A stretch of DNA of 64,000 nucleotides from Gaiellaceae bacterium (GCA_026002995.1 BPGK01000001.1:310001-374000); one strand, 5' to 3'. Numbered from the stretch's first letter, positions 18,522 to 26,418 are shown. The notes: generated by a model not told the origin, from the sequence alone. Numbers and translations are program-made.

Positions 18522-20329
18522 CGCAGCGTGGCCTCGACGGCCCGCGGCGACGAGAACTCGGTGCGCCTGCGCACGATCCTGCACTCGACGCCGGCGTGCG
18601 CTGCTGCGGCGACGACGAGCTCGAGGCGCTCGGCCGGCGCGTCGGGGATGGCGATCAAGACCTCGCTCGCACGGGTGCTCGTGATCGCCCGCTCGGCCTC
18701 GTCGAGGCTCCCGACGACGCTGACGCCGAGGATCCGCCGGCGACGGACGCGAGGGTTGTCGTCGAGGAAGCCGACCGGTCTCCCATCGCCGCTCTCGCGG
18801 AGCTCGCGCACGAGCCAGCGACCCGCGCGCCCTGCCCCGACGACGAGAACGCGCGGCCCTCCTCGCCGCTCGCGCGCCTCGGGGAGGAGCCGCAGCGCAA
18901 GGCGGGACCCGCCGACGAGGAGCGTGCAGAGCACCGCCTCGACGACGAGCACCTCCAGGAGCGGGAACGGGCCGACGAGCTTGAGCGCGTCGACGGCGAC
19001 GTAGGTCAGGCCCGCTCCGAGGACGCACGCGAGCGCGATCGGGACGGCGTCGCGGGCGGTGGCGAAGCGCCACACCCGCCGATAGATCCCGAGGAGCACG
19101 AAGAGCGCGTACTGGATGGCGAGCAGGAGGGGCAGCGTGGCGAGGAAGAGCGAGCGCTCGAACTCGTTGCCGAGCCCGCCGACGACGAGCACGTAGGCGG
19201 CGAGCAGAGCGACGCCGATGGCGGCGAAGTCGACGACGACCTCGACGAGCCGGCGAGGCTCGAAGACGAGCGCCCGCCAGAGCGGGGGCTCCTCCGCCTC
19301 GAGACCCTGCCGCGTGCGCTCTTCGACGTCGCTGAGGAAGCTCCCGAACTGGACGAGGATCACGAACGTCACGAGGACGCCGAAGGCCGTGAGCCGGCTC
19401 GAGTCGAGCACGTTGTACGCCAGCGCCGTCGCTCCGATGGCGGCGGCGACGAGCGCGAGCAGCAACACCGCCTTCGTCTCGGACAGCCCGTAGTAGACGA
19501 GGCGGTGCGACGTGTGGTCCTTGCCCCCCTGCGCCACTGGTCGCCGCTCGACGAGGCGGACGAGCGTGACCAGAGCCGTGTCGAGGATCGGGACGGCGAG
19601 CACGAGGAGCGGCAGGAGGACGGTCGCCGTCGTCGCGCCCGCGGCGGTCCAGCTCGAGGCGAGCGCGAGGCAGGCGAGCCCGAACCCGAGCACCTGGCTC
19701 CCCGAGTCGCCCATGAAGACGGCCGCCCCGCGTCGCGGGCGGAGGTTGAAGGGCAGGAAGGCGACGCACGCCGCCCCCAGCGCGAGGGAGAGGGCGAGCA
19801 CGAGCTCGTTCGGATGCTCGGTGAGCGCGTCGATCGCGAAGTACGCGCAGGCGATCGCCGCCAGCGTCGCGGCGAGCCCGTCCATGTTGTCGAGGAGGTT
19901 GAAGGCGTTCGTGATCCCGACGAGCCAGAGGAGGCCGATCCCCCAGGCGAGGACGTCGTTGCGCACGAGTTCCACGGAGAGCCCGCTCGCGAGCACGACG
20001 ACCGCCGCGGCGACCTGCGCCACGAGCTTCGCGAGCGGGCGCAGGTGGCGGAGGTCGTCGACCAGGCCGGCGACGAAGAGGAGCGCGAGGCCCACGAGGA
20101 TCCCCGCGAGCTCGGAGCTCGGCTCCACCGTCCCCGCTGCCAGTGCCGCCCCGACTCCGACGGCGAGGCCGGCGGCGATGCCGACTCCTCCGAAGGTGGG
20201 GGTGGGTCGCTCGTGCCAGCGCTCTCCCGTCGGCTCGGCCACGAGCCGGCGTCCGGCCGGCGAGCGGAGGAGCGCCGAGAGGACCGTGATCGTGACGGAG
20301 AGCGCGGCGATCGCGACGATCGCATCCAC
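18518..20329 (-). CDS. WecA/MraY-type phosphoglycosyltransferase fused to WbpM-like N-region
   Basis: Protein of 603 residues with two joined parts. Residues 1-310 are a polyprenyl-phosphate N-acetylhexosamine-1-phosphate transferase with the family motifs DDLR (91), NAFNLLDNMDG (141), MGDSGS (206) and HTSHR (272), and about 10 helices. Residues 355-603 are four further helices plus a Rossmann-type nucleotide-binding unit (VLVVGAGRAGRWLVREL near 494), the pattern of the N-terminal half of WbpM/CapD and of WcaJ-type transferases. The catalytic SDR or PHPT domain that normally follows is absent. It likely starts glycan synthesis by making undecaprenyl-PP-sugar. The GTG start has TACCCT 9 nt upstream. 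Confidence 0.85.
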   Translation of the reverse strand: MDAIVAIAALSVTITVLSALLRSPAGRRLVAEPTGERWHERPTPTFGGVGIAAGLAVGVGAALAAGTVEPSSELAGILVGLALLFVAGLVDDLRHLRPLAKLVAQVAAAVVVLASGLSVELVRNDVLAWGIGLLWLVGITNAFNLLDNMDGLAATLAAIACAYFAIDALTEHPNELVLALSLALGAACVAFLPFNLRPRRGAAVFMGDSGSQVLGFGLACLALASSWTAAGATTATVLLPLLVLAVPILDTALVTLVRLVERRPVAQGGKDHTSHRLVYYGLSETKAVLLLALVAAAIGATALAYNVLDSSRLTAFGVLVTFVILVQFGSFLSDVEERTRQGLEAEEPPLWRALVFEPRRLVEVVVDFAAIGVALLAAYVLVVGGLGNEFERSLFLATLPLLLAIQYALFVLLGIYRRVWRFATARDAVPIALACVLGAGLTYVAVDALKLVGPFPLLEVLVVEAVLCTLLVGGSRLALRLLPEARERRGGPRVLVVGAGRAGRWLVRELRESGDGRPVGFLDDNPRVRRRRILGVSVVGSLDEAERAITSTRASEVLIAIPDAPAERLELVVAAAAHAGVECRIVRRRTEFSSPRAVEATLR

Positions 20330-20363
20330 AGCCAGGAAAGGGTAGTCGAGCGCGCTGCGGGCC

Positions 20364-20369
20364 TACACT
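20364..20369 (+). promoter_or_regulatory. -10 box, leaderless promoter of wzm
   Basis: TACACT ends 7 nt before the GTG at 20377. No ribosome binding site lies between it and the start codon, so wzm is probably translated from a leaderless mRNA. It lies in the 47-bp divergent gap with the WecA-like fusion gene. Confidence 0.55.
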
Positions 20370-20376
20370 CCCCGCG

Positions 20377-21177
20377 GTGTCCGTCTACGTCGACGTCCTG
20401 CGCTACCGGGAGCTGTTCGGAAGCCTCTTCCGGCGCGACCTGCGCGCGAAGTACCGCGGCTCGGTCCTCGGCCTCGGCTGGTCGCTCCTGCACCCGCTCG
20501 TGCTCATGCTCGTCTACCTGCTCGTCTTCTCCGTCCTCTGGCGGGTCGCCGAGGTGGGGACCGAGGACTACTGGCTCTTCCTGCTCTGCGGGCTCCCGGC
20601 CTGGGTCTTCTTCGCGACGAGCTCACAGGCCGCTGCGCGGAGCTTGCTCGAGAACGCGAATCTCATCCGCAAGGTGCGATTCCCCCGGCAGCTCGTTCCG
20701 CTCTCGATCGTGGGGACGAACCTCGTCGCCTTCGGCGTCATGCTCGCGGTCGTCGCTGTGCTCAGCGTCGCGACACGTCCCGAGGCTCGAGACACGGTGT
20801 GGCTCGTCGTCCCGCTCGGCGCGCTCTTCGCATGCCTCGTCGCGGGCTTCGCGCTCGCCGTCGCCTCGCTCAACGCGCTCTTCCGCGACGTCGAGCACCT
20901 CCTCGCGGCGCTTCTGCTCCCGTGGTTCTTCCTCACGCCCATCCTCTACTCGCTCGACCAACTCCCGGGGGTCGACGAGTACCCCGTCGCAGCCTTCGCG
21001 CTGCACTGGGCGAACTTCCTCACCCCTCCCATCGAGGCGATGCGCGCCGTCCTCTTCACCGGGGCTGCGCCGGCGCTCGCCGACGTTCTCTACACCGCGT
21101 GCGCCGCGCTCGTCGGGCTCGCGGTCGGCGCCTTCGTCTTCAGCCGCTCGGACGACCGGATCGCGACCGAAGTCTGA
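20377..21177 (+). CDS. wzm: ABC-2 type polysaccharide exporter permease
   Basis: Membrane component of 266 residues with six hydrophobic segments (LLHPLVLMLVYLLVFSVLW, LVAFGVMLAVVAVLSV, LLLPWFFLTPILYSL and others). The N-terminal amphipathic start RRDLRAKYRGSVLGLGWSLLHP is a signature of Wzm/TagG/KpsM exporters. It forms the channel for a lipid-linked glycan with the Wzt ATPase. Unusually, the ATPase gene is not adjacent but lies beyond an 825-bp gene on the other strand. The last 38 bp overlap that gene tail to tail. Confidence 0.88.
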   Translation: MSVYVDVLRYRELFGSLFRRDLRAKYRGSVLGLGWSLLHPLVLMLVYLLVFSVLWRVAEVGTEDYWLFLLCGLPAWVFFATSSQAAARSLLENANLIRKVRFPRQLVPLSIVGTNLVAFGVMLAVVAVLSVATRPEARDTVWLVVPLGALFACLVAGFALAVASLNALFRDVEHLLAALLLPWFFLTPILYSLDQLPGVDEYPVAAFALHWANFLTPPIEAMRAVLFTGAAPALADVLYTACAALVGLAVGAFVFSRSDDRIATEV

Positions 21178-21964
21178 CGATCGCGCGTCCCTCGAAGAGC
21201 GCGTCAGCGCCGCGGTAGGCGGGGAGACCCTCGTGCTCCTCGGGCTCGAGGCCGTCCAGGAGCGAGGGGAGGAGGAGGGGATGCGCGAAGCGCGGGTTGC
21301 GTCCTCCCCCGGGCGCCCAGGGCGCGAGCCGTCGGCGATCGGCGCGGGAGGACGCCGCGATCGATCCTCCCACCGCCAGGTACCCCTCCTCGTGAGCGTC
21401 GAGCAGGCGGCGCGACCAGTCGGGGGCCGGGATCGAGCCGGCGACGAGGTGGGCGACGGCCTCGGCCTCTCTGTCGACGACGGGCTCCTCCTGGGCGGCG
21501 AGCGCGGCGCTCGTCTCGTCGTCCGGCCCCCCGTGCACGACCACTGCGAGCCGGCGCTCGCTGATGCGGGGCCGAACTGCGACGGGGAGCTCGAGCGGCC
21601 AGGAGCCGACCTCCTGGAACCAGAAGCGGTGCTCCTCGACGAGGTCGAAGGCGAGCCGGTACTCGCCCGGCGGCCGGGGCGCTTCGACGGCGATCTCGAG
21701 CTCGACCTCCTCGCCCGGGGCGACCGGGCGCAGGAACGCGCTGCGCGCGCCGTCCCAGACGATCGGGTTCCCGAGCGGATCGAGCCAGTGGTAGGAGAGT
21801 TGGACGCCGTCGCGGCCGCGCGAGCGCCAGCAGGCGGTGCCGGCGTTCTCGAGCCGCAGGCGCGCGCGCGTGGCGACGCCAGCCCGCGGCTCCTCGAGCT
21901 CGTAGGCGATCCAGCGAACCGCGAGCGGACCCACGGGGACGGGGTGCTCGCCGACCCGGTGCAT
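21140..21964 (-). CDS. Unknown protein between wzm and wzt; Ig-like N-domain
   Basis: No named family recognised for this 274-residue protein. Residues 10-105 look like an immunoglobulin-type beta domain (ATRARLRLENAGTACW, VQLSYHWLDPLGNPIVWDG, PPGEYRLAFDLVEE), the style of NBR1-like or carbohydrate-binding modules. The YHWLD string also occurs in the C-terminal Wzt domain of the neighbouring ATPase. Residues 110-274 contain VHGGPDDETSAALAAQE and IPAPDWSRRLLDAHEEGY, which faintly recall a degenerate GT-A domain (weak inference). It is divergent from wzt, with overlapping -10 boxes, and convergent with wzm. A role in recognising or modifying the exported chain is the best guess. Confidence 0.7.
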   Translation of the reverse strand: MHRVGEHPVPVGPLAVRWIAYELEEPRAGVATRARLRLENAGTACWRSRGRDGVQLSYHWLDPLGNPIVWDGARSAFLRPVAPGEEVELEIAVEAPRPPGEYRLAFDLVEEHRFWFQEVGSWPLELPVAVRPRISERRLAVVVHGGPDDETSAALAAQEEPVVDREAEAVAHLVAGSIPAPDWSRRLLDAHEEGYLAVGGSIAASSRADRRRLAPWAPGGGRNPRFAHPLLLPSLLDGLEPEEHEGLPAYRGADALFEGRAIVRLRSRSGRPSG

Positions 21965-21972
21965 GCGGTCAC

Positions 21973-21979
21973 TACTCTA
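21973..21979. promoter_or_regulatory. Overlapping divergent -10 boxes (wzt / 21964 gene)
   Basis: On the plus strand TACTCT (21973-21978) ends 7 nt before the wzt ATG. On the minus strand TAGAGT (21979-21974) ends 9 nt before the ATG at 21964. The two boxes share five base pairs, so RNA polymerase can probably serve only one gene at a time. Confidence 0.5.
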
Positions 21980-21985
21980 GATCGC

Positions 21986-23194
21986 ATGCAGGCGGGCGAG
22001 ATCACGGTCGACGGCGTCTCCCGCCGGTTTCGCGTCTATGCGCGCGAGGCACGGACGCTGAAGGACCTGTTCGTCCAACGGGGACGCTCGGAGGCGACCG
22101 AGGTGTGGGCGCTTCGCGACGTGACGCTCCGCGTCGAGCCGGGGGAGGCGGTCGGGCTGATCGGACGCAACGGCTCGGGCAAGACGACGCTCCTGCGCCT
22201 GATCGCCGGGATCATCAAGCCGACGACGGGCGCGGTCGCCGCCGGTGGGCGGATCGGCTCACTGCTCGAGCTGGGAGCCGGGTTCCACCCGGACTTCACC
22301 GGCCGGGAGAACGTGTTCCTGAATGGCGCGATCCAGGGGTTGCGTCGTGACGACATCAAGCGGCGGTTCGACGAGATCGTCGCCTTCGCCGAGCTCGAGC
22401 ACGCGATCGACCGGCCCGTCCGGACCTACTCGTCCGGGATGACGATGCGCCTCGGCTTCGCGATCGCGGCGTTCCTCGACGCGGACATCCTCCTGCTCGA
22501 CGAGGTCTTCGCCGTCGGCGACGAGGCGTTCCAGCGCAAGTGCTTCGGTCGGATCTTCCGCTTCAAGCAGGACGGGGGGACGATCGTCTTCGTCTCGCAC
22601 GACGCCGCCGCCGTCGAGCGGCTGTGCGAGCGCTCGGTCCTCCTCGAGCGAGGGCGCGTTTCGTACGACGGGCCGACTCGCGAGGCGGTCGCGCGCTACC
22701 GGCGGTCCCTCGCCGACGAGGTCGATCCCGCCGAGCGCGGTGTCGGGCTGCGGGAGTGGGGCTCCGGCGAGGCGTCGATCCGCTCGGCCGCGCTCGTCGG
22801 TCGGGAGGGGAGCGAGCGGCTTCAGTTCCTGTCCGGCGAGCCGTTCGTCGTCGAGGTCGCGATCGAGGCGACGCCCGGGCTTCGGGCGCCACGGCTCCAG
22901 CTCGAGCTCCGCGACGACGCGGGCACGCTCGTCGGGGGCGAGGCGGTCGACCTCGAGGCGATCGGCTGGTCGGCGACAGACGGCTCGGCTGTCGTCCGCT
23001 ACGAGCTCGACCCCCTCCCCCTTGCCGACGGCCGCTTCCACCTGCGTCTTGGACTGACCGATTCGTCTGGAGAGCGTCTCTACCACTGGCTGGACGACGC
23101 ACTCGCCTTCGTCGTCTACCCCGGCGGCGAGGAGCGCGGCGTCGTCCGCTTTGCAGGGACGTGGACGCTCGAGGAGAAGATCACCGTCCGATGA
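21986..23194 (+). CDS. wzt: ABC polysaccharide exporter ATPase with Wzt C-terminal domain
   Basis: Protein of 402 residues. The nucleotide-binding domain has Walker A GRNGSGKT (60-67), signature YSSGM (148-152), Walker B ILLLDE (168-173) and the switch His in FVSHD. The motif GSLLELGAGFHPDFTGRENV is typical of the polysaccharide/teichoic-acid exporter class. Residues from about 265 to 402 form a beta-rich Wzt_C domain, which in characterised systems binds the capped end of the glycan, so the exporter should be selective for a terminal modification. It drives export through Wzm. Its TGA overlaps the ATG of the next small gene. Confidence 0.9.
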   Translation: MQAGEITVDGVSRRFRVYAREARTLKDLFVQRGRSEATEVWALRDVTLRVEPGEAVGLIGRNGSGKTTLLRLIAGIIKPTTGAVAAGGRIGSLLELGAGFHPDFTGRENVFLNGAIQGLRRDDIKRRFDEIVAFAELEHAIDRPVRTYSSGMTMRLGFAIAAFLDADILLLDEVFAVGDEAFQRKCFGRIFRFKQDGGTIVFVSHDAAAVERLCERSVLLERGRVSYDGPTREAVARYRRSLADEVDPAERGVGLREWGSGEASIRSAALVGREGSERLQFLSGEPFVVEVAIEATPGLRAPRLQLELRDDAGTLVGGEAVDLEAIGWSATDGSAVVRYELDPLPLADGRFHLRLGLTDSSGERLYHWLDDALAFVVYPGGEERGVVRFAGTWTLEEKITVR

Positions 23195-23538
23195 CCGCAC
23201 GCACGTGTCCCGACTGGCCCGAGCTCATGGAGCTCGACCCCGACCTCCAGTTCAAGCACTACACAGTCGCGGAGGCGCAGCTCCCGGCCGATGCGCTCAC
23301 GCGCATTCCGCACGTCTCCCTCGGCGAGGTCGAGATCTGCTGCGATCGCGAGAAGCACGTCTTCAACCCCGCGCACACGGACCCCGACGTGGCCGCTGCG
23401 CTCGCCGCCTCGCATTGGTTCGACGTGAACGAGTGGGCGACGTCCGGCCCCGGCGCATCGCAGACGGGGCCATCCGTCACGAGCCTCGACGTCGAGATCG
23501 ATCCTGAGATCGACCTCGGCACCTCGAACGCGGCGTAG
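23191..23538 (+). CDS. Conserved hypothetical protein after wzt
   Basis: 115 residues, family not recognised. There is no signal peptide or membrane segment. A central part reads VEICCDREKHVFNPAHTDP, with two adjacent Cys and two His that could bind a metal or act in redox. The C-terminus is acidic and low complexity (SLDVEIDPEIDLG). The ATG overlaps the wzt stop (ATGA), so it is coupled to the exporter ATPase. Functional link to export is inference from coupling only. Confidence 0.7.
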   Translation: MTARTCPDWPELMELDPDLQFKHYTVAEAQLPADALTRIPHVSLGEVEICCDREKHVFNPAHTDPDVAAALAASHWFDVNEWATSGPGASQTGPSVTSLDVEIDPEIDLGTSNAA

Positions 23539-23563
23539 CCCCTTCGCCGCCTCGCGCCGCGAC

Positions 23564-23569
23564 TACGCT
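23564..23569 (+). promoter_or_regulatory. -10 box, leaderless promoter of F420 operon
   Basis: TACGCT ends 6 nt before the ATG of cofC at 23576, with no ribosome binding site between, indicating a leaderless transcript for the cofC-cofD-fno-cofE operon. Confidence 0.55.
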
Positions 23570-23575
23570 TCGCGC

Positions 23576-24118
23576 ATGCCCACGATCGTCGTGCCGTACC
23601 GGGGCAATGCCAAGCGTCGGCTCTCTCCGCGGCTGCGCGCCGGCGCAGCGGTCGCGATGCTCGGCGACGTCGTCGAGGCCGCGCTCGACGTGGGTCGGGT
23701 CCTCGTCGTGACCGACGACCCCGACGTCGTCCCGGCCGACGCCGAAGTGGTTCCGGATCCCGGATGCGGGCTCGGCGAGGCGGTGCGCGCAGGCCTCCGC
23801 CGCGTCACCGGTCACGCGCTCGTCGTGAACGCCGACCTGCCCTGCGCGACTCCTGCCTCGCTCCGCCTCCTCGAGGATGCCGGTCTCGCCTTGGTCGAGG
23901 CTCCCGACGGGACGACGAACGCGCTCTCCCTGCCGGATCCCTCCCGCTTCGCGCCGCTCTACGGCGCCGGGAGCGCGGCTCGCTTCCGCAGGCACGCCCC
24001 CTTCGTCACCGTCGCCGTGTGGGAGCTCGAGCACGACGTCGACACGGACGCAGACCTCGAGCGCCTGGCCGGGCGCGTCGGACCGAGGACGCGCGCGCTC
24101 CTCGCCGTCCCGGTGTGA
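23576..24118 (+). CDS. cofC: 2-phospho-L-lactate (or PEP) guanylyltransferase
   Basis: Nucleotidyltransferase of 180 residues that activates 2-phospholactate or, in actinobacteria, phosphoenolpyruvate with GTP for the first F420 assembly step. The N-terminal IVVPYRGNAKRRLSPRL corresponds to the CofC/FbiD signature, VLVVTDDPDVV and VVNADLPCATP to the metal-binding and product-site segments. It is about 25-30 residues shorter than typical CofC, mainly in the region after residue 100. The next gene, cofD, starts inside its final codon and stop. Family identity is firm from sequence plus operon; substrate choice (PEP or lactate) is not visible. Confidence 0.85.
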   Translation: MPTIVVPYRGNAKRRLSPRLRAGAAVAMLGDVVEAALDVGRVLVVTDDPDVVPADAEVVPDPGCGLGEAVRAGLRRVTGHALVVNADLPCATPASLRLLEDAGLALVEAPDGTTNALSLPDPSRFAPLYGAGSAARFRRHAPFVTVAVWELEHDVDTDADLERLAGRVGPRTRALLAVPV

Positions 24119-25029
24119 ACGTCGTCGTTCTCTCCGGCGGAGGCGGCGGCGCCCGCTTCGCCCGTGGCGTGTACGACGTCGTCGGGCCGGGCGAGCTCAC
24201 CGTCATCGGCAACGTCGGCGACGACCTCGAGTTCCTCGGGCTCCACGTCTCCCCCGATCTCGACAGCCTGCTCTACACGCTCGCCGGGCTCCTCGACGAG
24301 GGACGACGCTGGGGCCGCGCCGGGGAGACGTGGAACGCGCTCGCGGCGGCGGGGGAGTGGGGCGGCGAGACCTGGTTTCGGCTCGGCGATCGAGACCTCG
24401 GTCTCCACCTCGTTCGCTCGGAGGCGCTGCGCTCGGGTCGATCGCTCGCGGAGGTGACGGCTGAGCTCGTGCGACGCGCCGGAGTGAGTGCGCGCATCGT
24501 GCCGGCGACGAACGACCGCCTCCGCACGCACGTGCTGACGGAGACCGGCCGCGTCTCGTTCCAGGAGTGGTTCGTCGGGCGCGGCCACGAGGACGAGGTC
24601 GTCGCCATCGAGTATGAGGGAGCGGAGGCCGCGTCACCCGCTCCCGGGGTCGTGGAGGCGATCGAGGAGGCCGACGCGGTCCTCCTCGCGCCCAGCAACC
24701 CGTTCCTCTCGATCGGCCCGATCGTCGCCGTTCCCGGGATCCGCACCGCGCTCGAGAGACGGACCGTGCGCTGCGTCGCCGTCAGCCCGCTGATCGGAGG
24801 TGCCGCGGTCACGGGCCCGCTCGCCCGTATGCTCTCACGCATGTCCGGCGGAACAGCCCCTCGCCAGGTCGCAGGGTGCTACACGGGGCTCATCGACGCC
24901 CTCGTCATCGACGAGGCGGACGTGCCGGCGGAGGCGGACGTCCCGCTCGTCGTCGACTCGACTCTCATGGCCGACCGCGCCGCCGAACGGCGAGTCGCCG
25001 AGGTCGCCCTGGAGGCCGCGTGCGCGTAG
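24115..25029 (+). CDS. cofD: 2-phospho-L-lactate transferase (F420 biosynthesis)
   Basis: CofD/FbiA of 304 residues, transferring the activated phospholactyl or enolpyruvyl group onto Fo. It begins with the family glycine stretch VVVLSGGGGGARFARGV, followed by VIGNVGDDLEFLGLHVSPDLDSLLYTLAG, which is near-diagnostic and holds the GDP and metal contacts. APSNPFLSIGPI near residue 200 and the VSPLIGGAAVTGP loop near 223 complete the set. The GTG start overlaps the cofC stop and its own stop overlaps fno. Part of a complete F420 tail-assembly operon; fbiC (Fo synthase) is not in the window. Confidence 0.92.
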   Translation: MNVVVLSGGGGGARFARGVYDVVGPGELTVIGNVGDDLEFLGLHVSPDLDSLLYTLAGLLDEGRRWGRAGETWNALAAAGEWGGETWFRLGDRDLGLHLVRSEALRSGRSLAEVTAELVRRAGVSARIVPATNDRLRTHVLTETGRVSFQEWFVGRGHEDEVVAIEYEGAEAASPAPGVVEAIEEADAVLLAPSNPFLSIGPIVAVPGIRTALERRTVRCVAVSPLIGGAAVTGPLARMLSRMSGGTAPRQVAGCYTGLIDALVIDEADVPAEADVPLVVDSTLMADRAAERRVAEVALEAACA

Positions 25030-25640
25030 CGCTCGTCGGCGGGACGGGAGCGTTCGGCGTCGCCCTCGCGACGCGGCTCCTCGCGGCGGGCCACGAGCCC
25101 GTGATCGGATCGCGCGACGCCGAGCGGGCGGCCTCGATCGCCGCCGATCTCGGCTGCGAGGGCGCTGCGAACGAGGACGCGGTCCGCTCGGCCGAGCTCG
25201 TCGTGCTCGCGACGAAGGCCGACGGCGCGGTCGAGGCTGCGAGGTCGCTGCGCGAGGCGATCGGGACGACGCCGGTCCTCTCGGTGGCCGCGGAGCTTCG
25301 CTTCACGAAGGAGGGCGTTCTCCCGACCCCCGAGCCCACCTCGATCGCCGAGCGCATCCAGGCGGTTCTGGACGCACCGGTCGTCGCAGGGCTCCACTCG
25401 CTCGCGGCGTCGAACTTGGGAGGCGCGGAGCCTCCCGACGAGGATGCGCTCATCTGCGGCGACGACCCGGCCGCGAAGGCGCTCGTCCTCGAGCTCGCCT
25501 CGAGCCTCACGGCGGGCCGCGCGCTCGACGCCGGGCCCCTAGCCGGGGCCCGCGCCCTCGAGGGGATGACCGCGGTGATCGTCAACCTGAACAAGCGCTA
25601 CAAGGCGCATGCCGGGTTGCGTGTGACCGGGATTCCTTGA
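25020..25640 (+). CDS. npdG: NADPH-dependent F420 reductase (Fno)
   Basis: 206-residue dehydrogenase that moves hydride between F420 and NADP. The N-terminus RVALVGGTGAFGVALATRLLAAGHEPVIGSRD gives the NADP Rossmann motif (GGTGAFG) and the Arg after strand 2 that favours NADP. VVLATKADGAVEAARSL and the GLHSLAASNLG segment fit the family. It lies between cofD and cofE with 10-bp and 4-bp overlaps, so cofactor and user enzyme are made together. The GTG at 25020 is chosen by overlap and by the start of the Rossmann strand. Confidence 0.87.
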   Translation: MRVALVGGTGAFGVALATRLLAAGHEPVIGSRDAERAASIAADLGCEGAANEDAVRSAELVVLATKADGAVEAARSLREAIGTTPVLSVAAELRFTKEGVLPTPEPTSIAERIQAVLDAPVVAGLHSLAASNLGGAEPPDEDALICGDDPAAKALVLELASSLTAGRALDAGPLAGARALEGMTAVIVNLNKRYKAHAGLRVTGIP

Positions 25641-26380
25641 TCGACGAGGTGCGCGTCATCCCGCTGCGCGGGATTCCGGAGCTCGAGGAGGGGGACGATC
25701 TCGCTGCGCTCCTCGCCTCCGCCGCCGCCACCGCGGGAGGCCTCGAGCACGCCGACATCATCGTCGTCGCGCAAAAGGCCGTCTCGAAGGTGGAGGGTCG
25801 GGTCGTCCACCTCGGATCGGTCTCGCCCTCCGAGCGCGCCCGCGAGCTCGCGGGGCCGGGTGATCCGCGGCGCGCCGAGGTGATCCTCCGCGAGTCGCGG
25901 ACGATCGTCCGCTCCCGCCCGCCGCTTGTCATCGCCGAGACGCGACACGGCTTCGTGTGTGCGTCGGCCGGCGTCGACGCATCCAACGCGAAGGGCGTCG
26001 ACACCCTCGTCCTCCTCCCCCTCGATCCCGACGCCTCGGCCGCGCGACTGCGCGATCGGCTCCACGAGCTGACCGGCGCGCGGATCGGCGTCATCGTCTC
26101 CGACTCGTTCGGTCGCGCCTGGCGTCGAGGGACGACCGACGTCGCGCTCGGGGTCGCCGGCATCCGCCCGCTCCTGAGCCTCGCCGGCGAGGTTGATGCG
26201 GCGGGCTACGAGCTGCACGCGACGGAGATCGCGGTCGCGGACGAGATCGCCGGCGCCGCGGAGCTCGTCATGGGCAAGACCGCGGGGATCCCGGCTGCGA
26301 TCGTCCGCGGGCTCTCCCTGGAGGGCGTAGGGCGCGGGAGCGACCTCCTCATGCCGCGGGAGCGCGACCTCTTCCGCTGA
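25637..26380 (+). CDS. cofE: F420-0:gamma-glutamyl ligase
   Basis: CofE of 247 residues, adding glutamate to F420-0 with GTP. Diagnostic parts are RVIPLRGIPELEEGDDLAALL at the N-terminus, IIVVAQKAVSKVEGRVV near residue 40, the GVDASNAKG segment near 115, and VIVSDSFGRAWRRGTTDVALGVAG near 155 with the metal-binding Asp. The C-terminal nitroreductase-like domain found in mycobacterial FbiB is absent. The proposed start is TTG overlapping the fno stop; a GTG four codons further is possible. Last gene of the F420 operon. Confidence 0.9.
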   Translation: MIDEVRVIPLRGIPELEEGDDLAALLASAAATAGGLEHADIIVVAQKAVSKVEGRVVHLGSVSPSERARELAGPGDPRRAEVILRESRTIVRSRPPLVIAETRHGFVCASAGVDASNAKGVDTLVLLPLDPDASAARLRDRLHELTGARIGVIVSDSFGRAWRRGTTDVALGVAGIRPLLSLAGEVDAAGYELHATEIAVADEIAGAAELVMGKTAGIPAAIVRGLSLEGVGRGSDLLMPRERDLFR

Positions 26381-26412
26381 GGCCGCGAGGTGGAGCCGCG
26401 TTCGCGCCTCGC

Positions 26413-26418
26413 TAGACT
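26413..26418 (+). promoter_or_regulatory. -10 box, leaderless promoter of aldolase gene
   Basis: TAGACT ends 6 nt before the GTG at 26425. No ribosome binding site is present in the short gap. Confidence 0.55.

Noticed and set aside
18398-21985. 1598-residue frame upstream of wzt
   Set aside because: Only the part from the ATG at 21986 is wzt. The preceding 1,200 residues are antisense to the WecA fusion and the gene at 21140.
1-23538. Recent horizontal transfer of the polysaccharide cluster
   Set aside because: Base composition, start-codon usage and gene overlap style look the same as in the rest of the window, and no integrase, IS or flanking repeats were seen.
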